From: Bacillus norwichensis
Lineage (GTDB): Bacteria; Bacillota; Bacilli; Bacillales; Bacillaceae_C
Length of the DNA: 64,000 bases
NCBI RefSeq assembly: GCF_014836955.1
Contig: NZ_JACSPV010000012.1
Span: 1 to 64,000, forward strand
Direction: 5' to 3'
In this document: piece after piece, positions 17,321 to 24,732 of the stretch
How the letters are laid out: each line of letters starts with the position of its first letter
Numbering within the stretch: the stretch's first letter is position 1
The notes under the pieces: model-generated
The model's database searches: none
What the model was told of the DNA's origin: nothing
What the model saw: the letters and a program-made list of their open reading frames with translations, nothing else
Position numbers and translations under genes: made by a program

Positions 17321-18160
17321 GTGGATTGGACAAAAAGAGATGAACAGATTTGGGAAGATTTGCAGGAATGGCGCCAAACACTATTTGAATATGAAACCAC
17401 AGACATTGAGAACGCCTATGATAAGTGGGTAGAACAAGCTTTTTCATTATTGCCTGACTCATTGCAAATTCAATTTTTTGATAAGCTCGATGGGTGGCTG
17501 TTTCATTTAAATTCGCTGTTGCGAGAATCACAATTGCAAACAGATGCATCGGAGCGGATTTTGCGGACGGCTCGTTCCATGGACGGTGATATTGAAACAC
17601 TGGAAGATTTGAGGAACTTATCGATTGATCAATTGACATTCATTGCGGAACAGCAGGCTGCAAGACATAGACTCTATTCTTTTGCACAGGGAGGAATGAC
17701 GGGCTCAGGAAAGACTGTCTTGGTTGGAAGCGATTTAGTTGGAATGGCTGTCATTAATTTACGTGCTGTACAATTGATGGCTATGTCATTTGGCAATGGT
17801 GTCCAGTCTCCGGTGGGATTGTTGGAGACCTTGAAAGTTTTCCATACGGCAACAATGCCTGAACGGCTGAAAATGTTTGGGTGGGAAGATTTAATCAATG
17901 ACCTGCAAAAGGGAGACGAGCAATTCTACTATCGTGAACATGAGCGGATAACGGATTCTTCATGGGTAGACGAGCCCTTGAAGCATCTATTGAAGGTTAG
18001 TCTCATTTTAATGCTGTCTAAAAAGAAGGTTTCGGGACTCCCTCTTGCATCCATGGCCGTCGGAGCAGGTGTTAACTACAGGACAACGAGAAAAATTACA
18101 GATTTTACATTAAAATACTATCAATATAAGCACTTGCTAATCAAAAGCGGTGATATTTAA
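17321..18160 (+). CDS. EcsC-family protein
   Basis: This 279-aa protein matches the EcsC family in style: an acidic helical N-terminus, then a core with FAQGGMTGSGKTVLVGSDLVGMAVINLRAVQ and a C-terminal VSGLPLASMAVGAGVNYRTTRKI. TGSGKT here looks like a P-loop by chance and lacks a Walker B partner, so I do not call it an ATPase. EcsC-like proteins are membrane-associated and of unknown function. GTG at 17321 is preferred because GGAAGGG lies eight bases upstream; the GTG at 17312 overlaps that SD. It overlaps moaB by one base. Confidence 0.8.
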   Translation: MDWTKRDEQIWEDLQEWRQTLFEYETTDIENAYDKWVEQAFSLLPDSLQIQFFDKLDGWLFHLNSLLRESQLQTDASERILRTARSMDGDIETLEDLRNLSIDQLTFIAEQQAARHRLYSFAQGGMTGSGKTVLVGSDLVGMAVINLRAVQLMAMSFGNGVQSPVGLLETLKVFHTATMPERLKMFGWEDLINDLQKGDEQFYYREHERITDSSWVDEPLKHLLKVSLILMLSKKKVSGLPLASMAVGAGVNYRTTRKITDFTLKYYQYKHLLIKSGDI

Positions 18161-18666
18161 TGAGTGTGGATGAACATAAAAAAACGGCCCCCGCGACTGT
18201 TAAGTGTGCAGTGATTACGGTGAGCGATACGAGGACAGAAGAAACAGATAAAAGCGGTAAGCTTATGATAAGTCTGCTTCGCGAAAAGGGACATGAGGTT
18301 GGATATTATGCCATCGTCAGGGACGATAAAGATTCTATCACCTCCGCATTTCGTGAAGCGGCAGACAGCTCGGGGATTGAGGCTGTTTTGATTAACGGTG
18401 GAACAGGGATTGCTAAAAGAGATATTACGATTGAAACGATTTCTCCATTTTTCGAAAAGGAAATTATTGGATTTGGGGAACTGTTTCGGATGGTTAGCTA
18501 TTTGGAAGACATCGGGTCGCCAGCCATCATGTCAAGAGCAGCGGCTGGAACATATCAAAGCAAAGCCATTTTCATTACACCGGGATCAAGTGGTGCAGTG
18601 CGTACAGCAATGGAAAAACTAATCCTAAAAGAACTGGGCCATGTAATAAGAGAACTAAAAAAATAG
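18160..18666 (+). CDS. moaB: Molybdenum cofactor biosynthesis protein MoaB
   Basis: MoaB-type proteins bind molybdopterin and are thought to adenylate it before molybdenum insertion. The 168-aa protein has INGGTGIAKRDITIETI (the GGTG binding loop) and a late PGSSGAVRTAME. It is translationally coupled to the EcsC-family gene (TAATG) and lies upstream of argG, as in B. subtilis. No other molybdenum cofactor genes are in the window. The last base of its TAG stop is the first G of an inverted-repeat element. Confidence 0.92.
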   Translation: MSVDEHKKTAPATVKCAVITVSDTRTEETDKSGKLMISLLREKGHEVGYYAIVRDDKDSITSAFREAADSSGIEAVLINGGTGIAKRDITIETISPFFEKEIIGFGELFRMVSYLEDIGSPAIMSRAAAGTYQSKAIFITPGSSGAVRTAMEKLILKELGHVIRELKK

Positions 18667-18725
18667 GGGTCTGACCCCCACCGCGTTAATGCGTTACCAC
18701 TTTAGTAAGATGGGGGTCAGACCCC
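18666..18725. repeat. GGGGTCTGACCCC inverted-repeat element, copy 2
   Basis: GGGGTCTGACCCCCA (18666-18680) and TGGGGGTCAGACCCC (18711-18725) are perfect arms around a 30-nt spacer, then a T-rich tract. The arms match copy 1 at 4370-4429 while the spacer differs. It overlaps the moaB stop codon and may double as its terminator. Confidence 0.85.
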
Positions 18726-18746
18726 ATCTTTATTTTTATACATTTT

Positions 18747-18764
18747 TATGAATATGTATTGAAA
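18747..18764 (+). promoter_or_regulatory. ARG box upstream of argG, distal
   Basis: TATGAATATGTATTGAAA fits the ArgR/AhrC consensus TNTGNATWWWWATNCANA at 16 of 18 positions. It covers the -35 hexamer of the argG promoter. Confidence 0.7.
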
Positions 18765-18787
18765 TGTTTGATGAGGTATGTTATTAT
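18759..18787 (+). promoter_or_regulatory. Sigma-A promoter of argGH
   Basis: TTGAAA (18759-18764), 17 bp spacer, TATTAT (18782-18787). The -35 lies inside the distal ARG box, so arginine repression by ArgR is expected. Confidence 0.75.
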
Positions 18788-18817
18788 CCATATATTAAAT
18801 GATTAAAAATTAGTTTT

Positions 18818-18835
18818 TATGCATAATAATACATT
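18818..18835 (+). promoter_or_regulatory. ARG box in argG leader, proximal
   Basis: TATGCATAATAATACATT fits the ArgR/AhrC consensus at 17 of 18 positions. It lies about 25 bp downstream of the expected transcription start and 18 bp before the argG start codon. Confidence 0.8.
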
Positions 18836-18853
18836 CCAAACGGAGGGTTTTTT

Positions 18854-20059
18854 GTGAAAAAGAAAGTTGTTCTTGCATATTCCGGCGGATTAGATACATC
18901 TGTTGCTGTTAAATGGTTTATTGATAAAGGTTTTGAAGTTATTGCATGCTGTCTTGATGTTGGTGAAGGAAAAGACTTGAAATTCATCAAAGAAAAAGCT
19001 CTAGATATGGGAGCAGCAAAAAGCTATATGATTGACGCGAAAGAAGAGTTTGCTCATGAATTTGTTCTTCCGGCATTGCAGGCACATGCAATGTATGAAA
19101 ATAAATATCCGCTCGTTTCAGCTTTGTCCAGACCATTGATCGCAAAAAAATTGGTTGAGGTAGCTGAAAAGGAAAACGCGGATGCAGTTGCTCATGGTTG
19201 TACAGGTAAAGGAAACGACCAAGTGCGTTTTGAAGTCTCCATCAAAGCCTTGAATCCAGACTTAGAAGTTTTGGCGCCTGTTCGTGACTGGAGCTGGTCA
19301 CGTGAAGAGGAAATTGAATATGCAAAAGAGAAAGGTGTTCCGATTCCAATTGATTTGGATAGCCCATACTCCATCGACCAAAACCTTTGGGGCAGAAGTA
19401 ACGAATGTGGAATTTTGGAAGATCCTTGGGCAGCGCCACCAGAGGATGCTTATGACCTGACAGCAGCTCTTGAAGATACACCCGATCAGCCTGAAGTGGT
19501 CGAAATTGAATTTGAAAAAGGTGTTCCTGTTGCTATTGACGGAAAGAAATATCAGCTAAGCGACTTAATTCTTCACTTGAACTCTGTTGCTGGAAAGCAC
19601 GGCGTTGGAAGAATTGACCATGTCGAAAACAGACTCGTTGGGATTAAGTCTCGTGAAGTATACGAGTGCCCAGGAGCGATTACTTTGCTGACTGCACATA
19701 AAGAACTGGAAGATTTGACACTTGTAAAAGATATCGGTCATTTCAAACCAATCATCAGCAAGAAATTGACTGAAATGATCTATGAAGGTTTATGGTTCTC
19801 ACCACTTACACCAGCACTTGAAGCATTCCTTCAAGAAACACAACAGTTTGTCAACGGTACTGTCCGTGTAAAACTGTTCAAAGGTCATGCGATTGTAGAA
19901 GGAAGAAAATCTACGAACTCTCTATATAACGAAAAACTTGCGACATATACATCAGACGACGAGTTCGATCAATCTGCATCTGTCGGTTTCATTAAGCTCT
20001 GGGGATTACCGACTGAAGTTCACAGCTCAGTGAATAAAAAGGATACTGTTAAACAATGA
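18854..20059 (+). CDS. argG: Argininosuccinate synthase
   Basis: ArgG condenses citrulline and aspartate with ATP to argininosuccinate. The 401-aa protein opens with the PP-loop motif [15 protein letters not shown] (residues 7-21) and contains the family's [15 protein letters not shown] and citrulline-site region. The start is GTG at 18854 with GGAGGG upstream. It overlaps argH by four bases (ATGA). Two ARG boxes and a sigma-A promoter precede it. Confidence 0.97.
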   Translation: MKKKVVLAYSGGLDTSVAVKWFIDKGFEVIACCLDVGEGKDLKFIKEKALDMGAAKSYMIDAKEEFAHEFVLPALQAHAMYENKYPLVSALSRPLIAKKLVEVAEKENADAVAHGCTGKGNDQVRFEVSIKALNPDLEVLAPVRDWSWSREEEIEYAKEKGVPIPIDLDSPYSIDQNLWGRSNECGILEDPWAAPPEDAYDLTAALEDTPDQPEVVEIEFEKGVPVAIDGKKYQLSDLILHLNSVAGKHGVGRIDHVENRLVGIKSREVYECPGAITLLTAHKELEDLTLVKDIGHFKPIISKKLTEMIYEGLWFSPLTPALEAFLQETQQFVNGTVRVKLFKGHAIVEGRKSTNSLYNEKLATYTSDDEFDQSASVGFIKLWGLPTEVHSSVNKKDTVKQ

Positions 20060-21426
20060 AAAAATTATGGGGAGGCCGCTTTTCCAAGACGCCAGAGCAA
20101 TGGATCGAGGAGTTTGGGGCCTCCATCTCCTTTGACCAACAATTAGTTTTGGAAGATATTGAAGGTTCGCTCGCACATGTAAAAATGCTCGGCAAGACAG
20201 GTATTTTAACACAGGATGAAAGCGAGCAGATCCAAGCGGGGCTTCTAAAGTTAAAGGAGAAAGCACAAGCTGGGGAGCTGGAGTATTCCGTTTCCGAAGA
20301 GGATATCCACCTGAACCTGGAAAAGATGCTCATTGATGAAATCGGCCCGGTAGGCGGCAAACTTCATACAGGAAGAAGCCGTAATGACCAAGTGGCGACT
20401 GACATGCATTTGTATTTGAAAAAACAAGTCCAACTGGTTATTGAGCACATCAAGGAAATGCAAGCTGCCCTTGTTGAACAGGCGGAAAAAAATGTGGAAA
20501 CCATTTTACCTGGTTACACACATTTGCAAAGGGCGCAGCCAGTTTCATTCGGGCATCATCTACTAGCTTATTTTTGGATGCTTGAACGCGACAAACAGCG
20601 CTTCCAGGAAAGCCTGAAAAGAATCGACATTTCACCGCTTGGCGCAAGTGCTCTTGCAGGGACAACATTCCCAATTGATCGCCATTATTCAGCAGAATTG
20701 CTTGGCTTTTCCAATGTTTACGAAAACAGCATGGACGCTGTGAGTGATCGCGATTTCATCGTGGAATTTTTGAGTAATTCGGCTTTGACTATCACTCATT
20801 TGACTAGACTGGCTGAAGAAATCATTCTTTGGTCAAGCAAAGAGTTCAGCTTTATTGAACTTGACGATACGTATGCGACCGGCAGCAGTATTATGCCGCA
20901 AAAGAAAAATCCTGATATGGCGGAGCTAATCCGTGGAAAGAGCGGAAGAGTATTTGGAAATTTGATTTCCATGCTGACGATTTTGAAAGGTCTGCCTATG
21001 ACTTATAACAAAGACATGCAGGAAGACAAAGAGGGCATGTTTGATACTGTTCACACGATGGTTGGGTCATTGAAAATTTTTGCAGGAATGATTGAAACGA
21101 TGACGGTTAAGACAGATATCATGGAGGAAGCGGTTAATCAGGACTTTTCCAATGCGACTGAACTTGCCGATTACTTAGCGGCAAAAGGAATCCCATTCCG
21201 TGAAGCACATGAAATTGTTGGGAAGCTTGTGCTGTATTGCATAAACAAGAATTGCTATCTATTGGATCTCACTTTGGAAGAATTTAAAGATGCTTGCAAC
21301 GAAATCTCCGATGATGTGTATTCAGTATTGTCACCGACAGAAGCGGTAAGAAGAAGAAACTCATACGGCGGAACAGGATTTGATCAGGTTAAAATACAAT
21401 TGGAACAAGCCAAAAAGCTTCTATGA
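20056..21426 (+). CDS. argH: Argininosuccinate lyase
   Basis: ArgH splits argininosuccinate into arginine and fumarate, the last step of arginine synthesis. The 456-aa protein has [13 protein letters not shown] near residue 105 and the fumarase/aspartase signature [12 protein letters not shown] carrying the catalytic serine loop. It starts [11 protein letters not shown], typical of the family, and is translationally coupled to argG. Confidence 0.97.
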   Translation: MKKLWGGRFSKTPEQWIEEFGASISFDQQLVLEDIEGSLAHVKMLGKTGILTQDESEQIQAGLLKLKEKAQAGELEYSVSEEDIHLNLEKMLIDEIGPVGGKLHTGRSRNDQVATDMHLYLKKQVQLVIEHIKEMQAALVEQAEKNVETILPGYTHLQRAQPVSFGHHLLAYFWMLERDKQRFQESLKRIDISPLGASALAGTTFPIDRHYSAELLGFSNVYENSMDAVSDRDFIVEFLSNSALTITHLTRLAEEIILWSSKEFSFIELDDTYATGSSIMPQKKNPDMAELIRGKSGRVFGNLISMLTILKGLPMTYNKDMQEDKEGMFDTVHTMVGSLKIFAGMIETMTVKTDIMEEAVNQDFSNATELADYLAAKGIPFREAHEIVGKLVLYCINKNCYLLDLTLEEFKDACNEISDDVYSVLSPTEAVRRRNSYGGTGFDQVKIQLEQAKKLL

Positions 21427-21461
21427 AAAAAGAGCGTTTCCCTTTGGGATAACGCTCTTTT
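21427..21461. terminator. Bidirectional terminator between argH and uspA
   Basis: AAAAGAGCGTT and AACGCTCTTTT flank a 12-nt loop. A-runs and T-runs on both sides suit both convergent genes. Confidence 0.85.
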
Positions 21462-21495
21462 CATAGAATCAGCTTGCATTTAGCTTCAACGCGAA

Positions 21496-21948
21496 TTACT
21501 CGTCATTTTCCGTTCTAACGACGAGAATATCACACTTAGCAGAACGCGTAATGTTTTCGGAAACACTTCCGATAAGTAGGCGCTCTACAGCATTCAGTCC
21601 TGTAGCTCCGCAAACGATCAAGTCAACATTCAAATCTCTAGCTGCTTGTTTGGAAATGACTACTTTCGGAGAGCCGTGCTCAATCAGCGTCTCTACATTT
21701 GTAAGACCAGCTTCAGCTGCTTCTTTTTTGTAACCGGCAAGAAGCTCCTCTGCATAGGTTCTTGCACGTTCAGCCATGGTGACATCGTAAGCTTCAACAG
21801 CACCATATGATCTTGTGTCAACGACATGGATGAGAGTCAGCTTAGCATCATTGTTCCTTTTGGCAACCTGTACGGCTTTTTTAAATGCCCATTCTGCTTG
21901 TTTTGATCCATCAACAGCGACTAAAATATTTTTGTAAGACAAATCCAT
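21496..21948 (-). CDS. Universal stress protein UspA family
   Basis: This 150-aa single-domain Usp has the N-terminal ILVAVDGSKQAEWAF and the ATP-binding G-2x-G-9x-G(S/T) type motif GATGLNAVERLLIGSVSENI. Such ATP-binding Usps accumulate under starvation or energy stress; the precise role is not known. ATG at 21948 follows GGGAGGCG at good distance; a TTG one codon earlier is less likely. It is convergent with argH and divergent from the ABC importer. Confidence 0.93.
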   Translation of the reverse strand: MDLSYKNILVAVDGSKQAEWAFKKAVQVAKRNNDAKLTLIHVVDTRSYGAVEAYDVTMAERARTYAEELLAGYKKEAAEAGLTNVETLIEHGSPKVVISKQAARDLNVDLIVCGATGLNAVERLLIGSVSENITRSAKCDILVVRTENDE

Positions 21949-22096
21949 CAAAATCGCCTCCCTATCTTTATTTTAACATTTTTGAAAGAGTATATCTCTT
22001 TCAAGCCGTAAATAATAGATAAAAGCAAGACAACTACCTTCACAGAAAAAACACATTTATATTTTTAATAATAAAAAAATATATGAAAATAAAGTT

Positions 22097-22114
22097 TTTG
22101 TATAAAAATGCATA
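22097..22114 (-). promoter_or_regulatory. ARG box upstream of amino-acid importer
   Basis: On the minus strand TATGCATTTTTATACAAA matches TNTGNATWWWWATNCANA at all 18 positions. It lies about 105 bp before the binding-protein gene and is the best ARG box in the window, pointing to ArgR/AhrC control of the importer. Confidence 0.75.
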
Positions 22115-22219
22115 AAAATCATTGATTATAAATCCATTACAAGCTATTCTTAAATAGGAAGAAATACCGAAATCTCAATCAATTATACGAATTGCAACAA
22201 ATGAAAGAGGGGCATATAG

Positions 22220-23062
22220 TTGAAAAAATCAATGAAAAAAACGTTATTGTCTATCATTGCAGGATCTGCTCTTGTTTTATCGGCCTGCGGAAGTGGCGAG
22301 ACTAAAAAAGATTCATCAGATAAAAGTGGGGCAAAGACAGAAGAAGCGAAAGTATTGAATGTTGGTACAGAAGCGACATTTGCACCTTTTGAATTTATGG
22401 ATAAGGGTGAAGTGACCGGGTTTGACGTGGATTTGTTAAACGCAGTGGCTGAAGAGGCAGGATATGAAGTGAAAATTGAGAATACTGGCTGGGATGCTAT
22501 GTTTGCTGGTCTTCAAAGCAAGCAGCTGGATATTGGCATGGCAGGGGTCACAATCACGGATGAGAGAGTTGAATCGTATGATTTTTCAAATCCGTATTTT
22601 GAATCTAAAACAATGATTGCTTTCAAAGAAGGCAAAGTGGATATTAAAAACGCGAAAGATTTAAAAGGGAAAAAGCTAGGGGTTCAAAACGGAACGACTG
22701 GACAATTTGCTGCTGAAAAAGTAGTTGGTAAAAATTCTGCTGATATTTCGAAATATGAAACAGCTGCTCTTATGTTCCAGGCTTTGCAAGGTGACAATGT
22801 TCAGGCTGCTGTAACAGACATTGCAGTAGCATTGGAATATCAAAAGAAAAATCCTGATGCAGGGATTCAAACTGTCGCAGATGATAAAGAATTCGAATCC
22901 GAATATTACGGAATCGTTTTTCCGAAAGACAGTGACCTTGTAGATGAATTCGACTCAGCGCTAAGTACGATCATAGACAACGGAAAATATGCTGATATCT
23001 ATAAAAAATGGTTTGATAAAGAGCCGGATGTCGAAGCTTTAAAGAAAGCGGCTGAGAAATAA
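22220..23062 (+). CDS. Polar amino-acid ABC importer, substrate-binding lipoprotein (probably arginine)
   Basis: This 280-aa protein has a lipoprotein signal with lipobox VLSAC (cysteine near residue 23), then a type-2 periplasmic-binding fold (LNVGTEATFAPFEFMDKGEVTGFDVDLLNAVA; GVTITDERVESYDFSNPYF). It belongs to the family that binds glutamine, histidine, cystine or arginine. The ARG box upstream and argGH nearby point to arginine or a related basic amino acid, comparable to B. subtilis ArtP. TTG at 22220 is preferred because GAGGGG lies at SD distance; ATG at 22232 is an alternative. Confidence 0.9.
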   Translation: MKKSMKKTLLSIIAGSALVLSACGSGETKKDSSDKSGAKTEEAKVLNVGTEATFAPFEFMDKGEVTGFDVDLLNAVAEEAGYEVKIENTGWDAMFAGLQSKQLDIGMAGVTITDERVESYDFSNPYFESKTMIAFKEGKVDIKNAKDLKGKKLGVQNGTTGQFAAEKVVGKNSADISKYETAALMFQALQGDNVQAAVTDIAVALEYQKKNPDAGIQTVADDKEFESEYYGIVFPKDSDLVDEFDSALSTIIDNGKYADIYKKWFDKEPDVEALKKAAEK

Positions 23063-23071
23063 TATATTAAT

Positions 23072-23117
23072 ACGGCTGTCCAAAAATGGTGTTCACCTGT
23101 GGATAGCCGTTTTTTTC
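23072..23117 (+). terminator. Terminator-like hairpin inside the importer operon
   Basis: ACGGCT and AGCCGT, with adjoining TCC/GGA, close a long loop and are followed by TTTTTTTC. It lies between the binding-protein and permease genes, so partial termination would give excess binding protein. Confidence 0.75.
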
Positions 23118-23157
23118 TCTAAGGTATTGGACAGGCAAACAAGGAAAGGTGAAACCA

Positions 23158-23814
23158 ATGAACATTCGGTATGATATTATATTAGATTATTTGCCGTTTT
23201 TTATAAAAGGAACGTTGTTGACGCTTGGACTGACAGCTGCAGGGGTAGCGCTGGGATTAATACTGGGACTTTTTATCGGGCTTGGGAAAATGTCCAACAG
23301 ACTGTGGGTTCGCATGCCCTTTATTTGGTATATCAATTTCTTTAGAGGAACCCCATTTTTAGTGCAAATCCTTCTTATTCATTTTGGGGTTGTACCGTTA
23401 TTTATGAGTCCGGCTAACCCGATTGTTTCTGCGATAATAGCTCTGGCTCTCAACTCTGCCGCTTATATGGCTGAGATTTTCCGAGCTGGTATTCAATCAA
23501 TTGATAAAGGACAGATGGAAGCAGCCCGTTCCCTTGGTATGACCAATAAACAAGCAATGAAGTTGGTTATTTTGCCGCAGGCTTTTAAACGGATGATTCC
23601 GCCGCTTGGAAATGAATTTATTTCATTGTTGAAGGAAACCTCGTTAGCAGCCATCATTGCGGCACCTGAGCTTATGTATTGGGGACGAGCCGCGCAAGGG
23701 CAGTACATCCGTGTATGGGAACCTTACATTACAGTAGCGATCATTTATTTAATTCTTACTTTATCATTGACATACTTGATGAATTTCATTGAAAGGAGGA
23801 TGAAGACTGAATGA
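23158..23814 (+). CDS. Polar amino-acid ABC importer permease
   Basis: This 218-aa membrane protein of the HisM/GlnP type has five predicted helices. The EAA loop that contacts the ATPase is seen in [36 protein letters not shown], and the early [16 protein letters not shown] is the usual first helix. ATG at 23158 follows AAGGAAAGGTG; the frame is open to a GTG at 23149. It overlaps the ATPase gene by four bases (ATGA). One permease gene implies a homodimeric channel. Confidence 0.93.
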   Translation: MNIRYDIILDYLPFFIKGTLLTLGLTAAGVALGLILGLFIGLGKMSNRLWVRMPFIWYINFFRGTPFLVQILLIHFGVVPLFMSPANPIVSAIIALALNSAAYMAEIFRAGIQSIDKGQMEAARSLGMTNKQAMKLVILPQAFKRMIPPLGNEFISLLKETSLAAIIAAPELMYWGRAAQGQYIRVWEPYITVAIIYLILTLSLTYLMNFIERRMKTE

Positions 23815-24533
23815 TTTCTGTGAAAAACTTGAAAAAGTCCTTTGGTGACAATGAAGTGCTTAAAGATATTACTCTTGAAGTCCATCCACAGGAAGTTGTC
23901 GTTATTATCGGGCCATCAGGATCAGGAAAGTCTACATTTATCCGCTGCTTGAACCTTCTTGAGTCTGTGACTGGCGGCCATGTATATGTAACAGGAAAAG
24001 ATCTTACCAATAAAAAGACTGATATCAACGAAATCCGTAAGAATGTCGGAATGGTGTTTCAGCATTTCAACCTGTTTCCGCATAAAACCGTTTTGGAGAA
24101 CATTACAATGGCTCCAATCAATGTTAAAGGGGTATCCAAACAAGCAGCTAAAGAAAAGGGGATGGACCTCCTTCACAAAGTTGGATTAGCAGATAAAGCG
24201 AATGTCTACCCAGACTCTTTGTCTGGGGGGCAGAAACAACGTGTGGCGATTGCCAGGGCTTTGGCGATGGAGCCAAAAGTAATGCTCTTTGACGAACCGA
24301 CATCGGCGTTGGACCCAGAAATGGTGGGGGAAGTCCTTGAAGTGATGAAAAAGCTTGCAAAAGACGGGATGACAATGATTGTAGTCACCCATGAAATGGG
24401 GTTTGCCAGGGAAGTTGGAGACCGCGTTATTTTTATGGATAATGGATATATTGTCGAAGAAAATAATCCTGCGGAGCTTTTTTCCAGCCCACAGCATGAA
24501 CGTACAAAAGCTTTCTTGGGAAAAATTCTATAA
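23811..24533 (+). CDS. Polar amino-acid ABC importer ATP-binding protein
   Basis: This 240-aa ABC ATPase has Walker [10 protein letters not shown] (about residues 34-42), Q-loop [10 protein letters not shown], signature LSGGQKQR, Walker [15 protein letters not shown] and the switch histidine in VVTHEMGFA. The sequence is close to GlnQ/HisP/ArtR-type ATPases. It is translationally coupled to the permease and ends the operon at a terminator. Confidence 0.95.
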   Translation: MISVKNLKKSFGDNEVLKDITLEVHPQEVVVIIGPSGSGKSTFIRCLNLLESVTGGHVYVTGKDLTNKKTDINEIRKNVGMVFQHFNLFPHKTVLENITMAPINVKGVSKQAAKEKGMDLLHKVGLADKANVYPDSLSGGQKQRVAIARALAMEPKVMLFDEPTSALDPEMVGEVLEVMKKLAKDGMTMIVVTHEMGFAREVGDRVIFMDNGYIVEENNPAELFSSPQHERTKAFLGKIL

Positions 24534-24539
24534 GTGTAG

Positions 24540-24571
24540 AAGCCTGAATTCTTTACTTACAGGCTTTTTTT
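24540..24571 (+). terminator. Importer operon terminator
   Basis: AAGCCTG and CAGGCTT stem with a following run of seven T, just after the ATPase gene. Confidence 0.85.
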
Positions 24572-24608
24572 ATGTTACAAATCGTGAGGACGAATTCAGA
24601 AGATGAAC

Positions 24609-24649
24609 AACGATGTTTGATGTAGTCAGACCAAGCATCAAACATCGTT
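24609..24649. repeat. Perfect 14-bp inverted repeat
   Basis: AACGATGTTTGATG (24609-24622) and CATCAAACATCGTT (24636-24649) around 13 nt. No T run follows on either strand, so it is not a standard terminator. It lies between the importer terminator and that of the convergent regulator. Confidence 0.7.
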
Positions 24650-24680
24650 ATGGAGCGGAACTCAAATATAATTTATTTTT

Positions 24681-24722
24681 AAAAAAGCGGCGTCCCTCCC
24701 AGAATGGGGAAGCTGGCGCCAT
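24681..24722 (-). terminator. Terminator of the SARP-type regulator gene
   Basis: On the minus strand GGCG...CTTCCC pairs imperfectly with GGGAGGG...CGCC and is followed by TTTTTT. It starts about 12 bases after the stop codon. Confidence 0.65.
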
Positions 24723-24732
24723 TTGTAAATGA

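Noticed and set aside
17690-17720. P-loop-like TGSGKT in the EcsC-family protein
   Set aside because: No Walker B or NTPase fold around it; the region fits the EcsC family instead.
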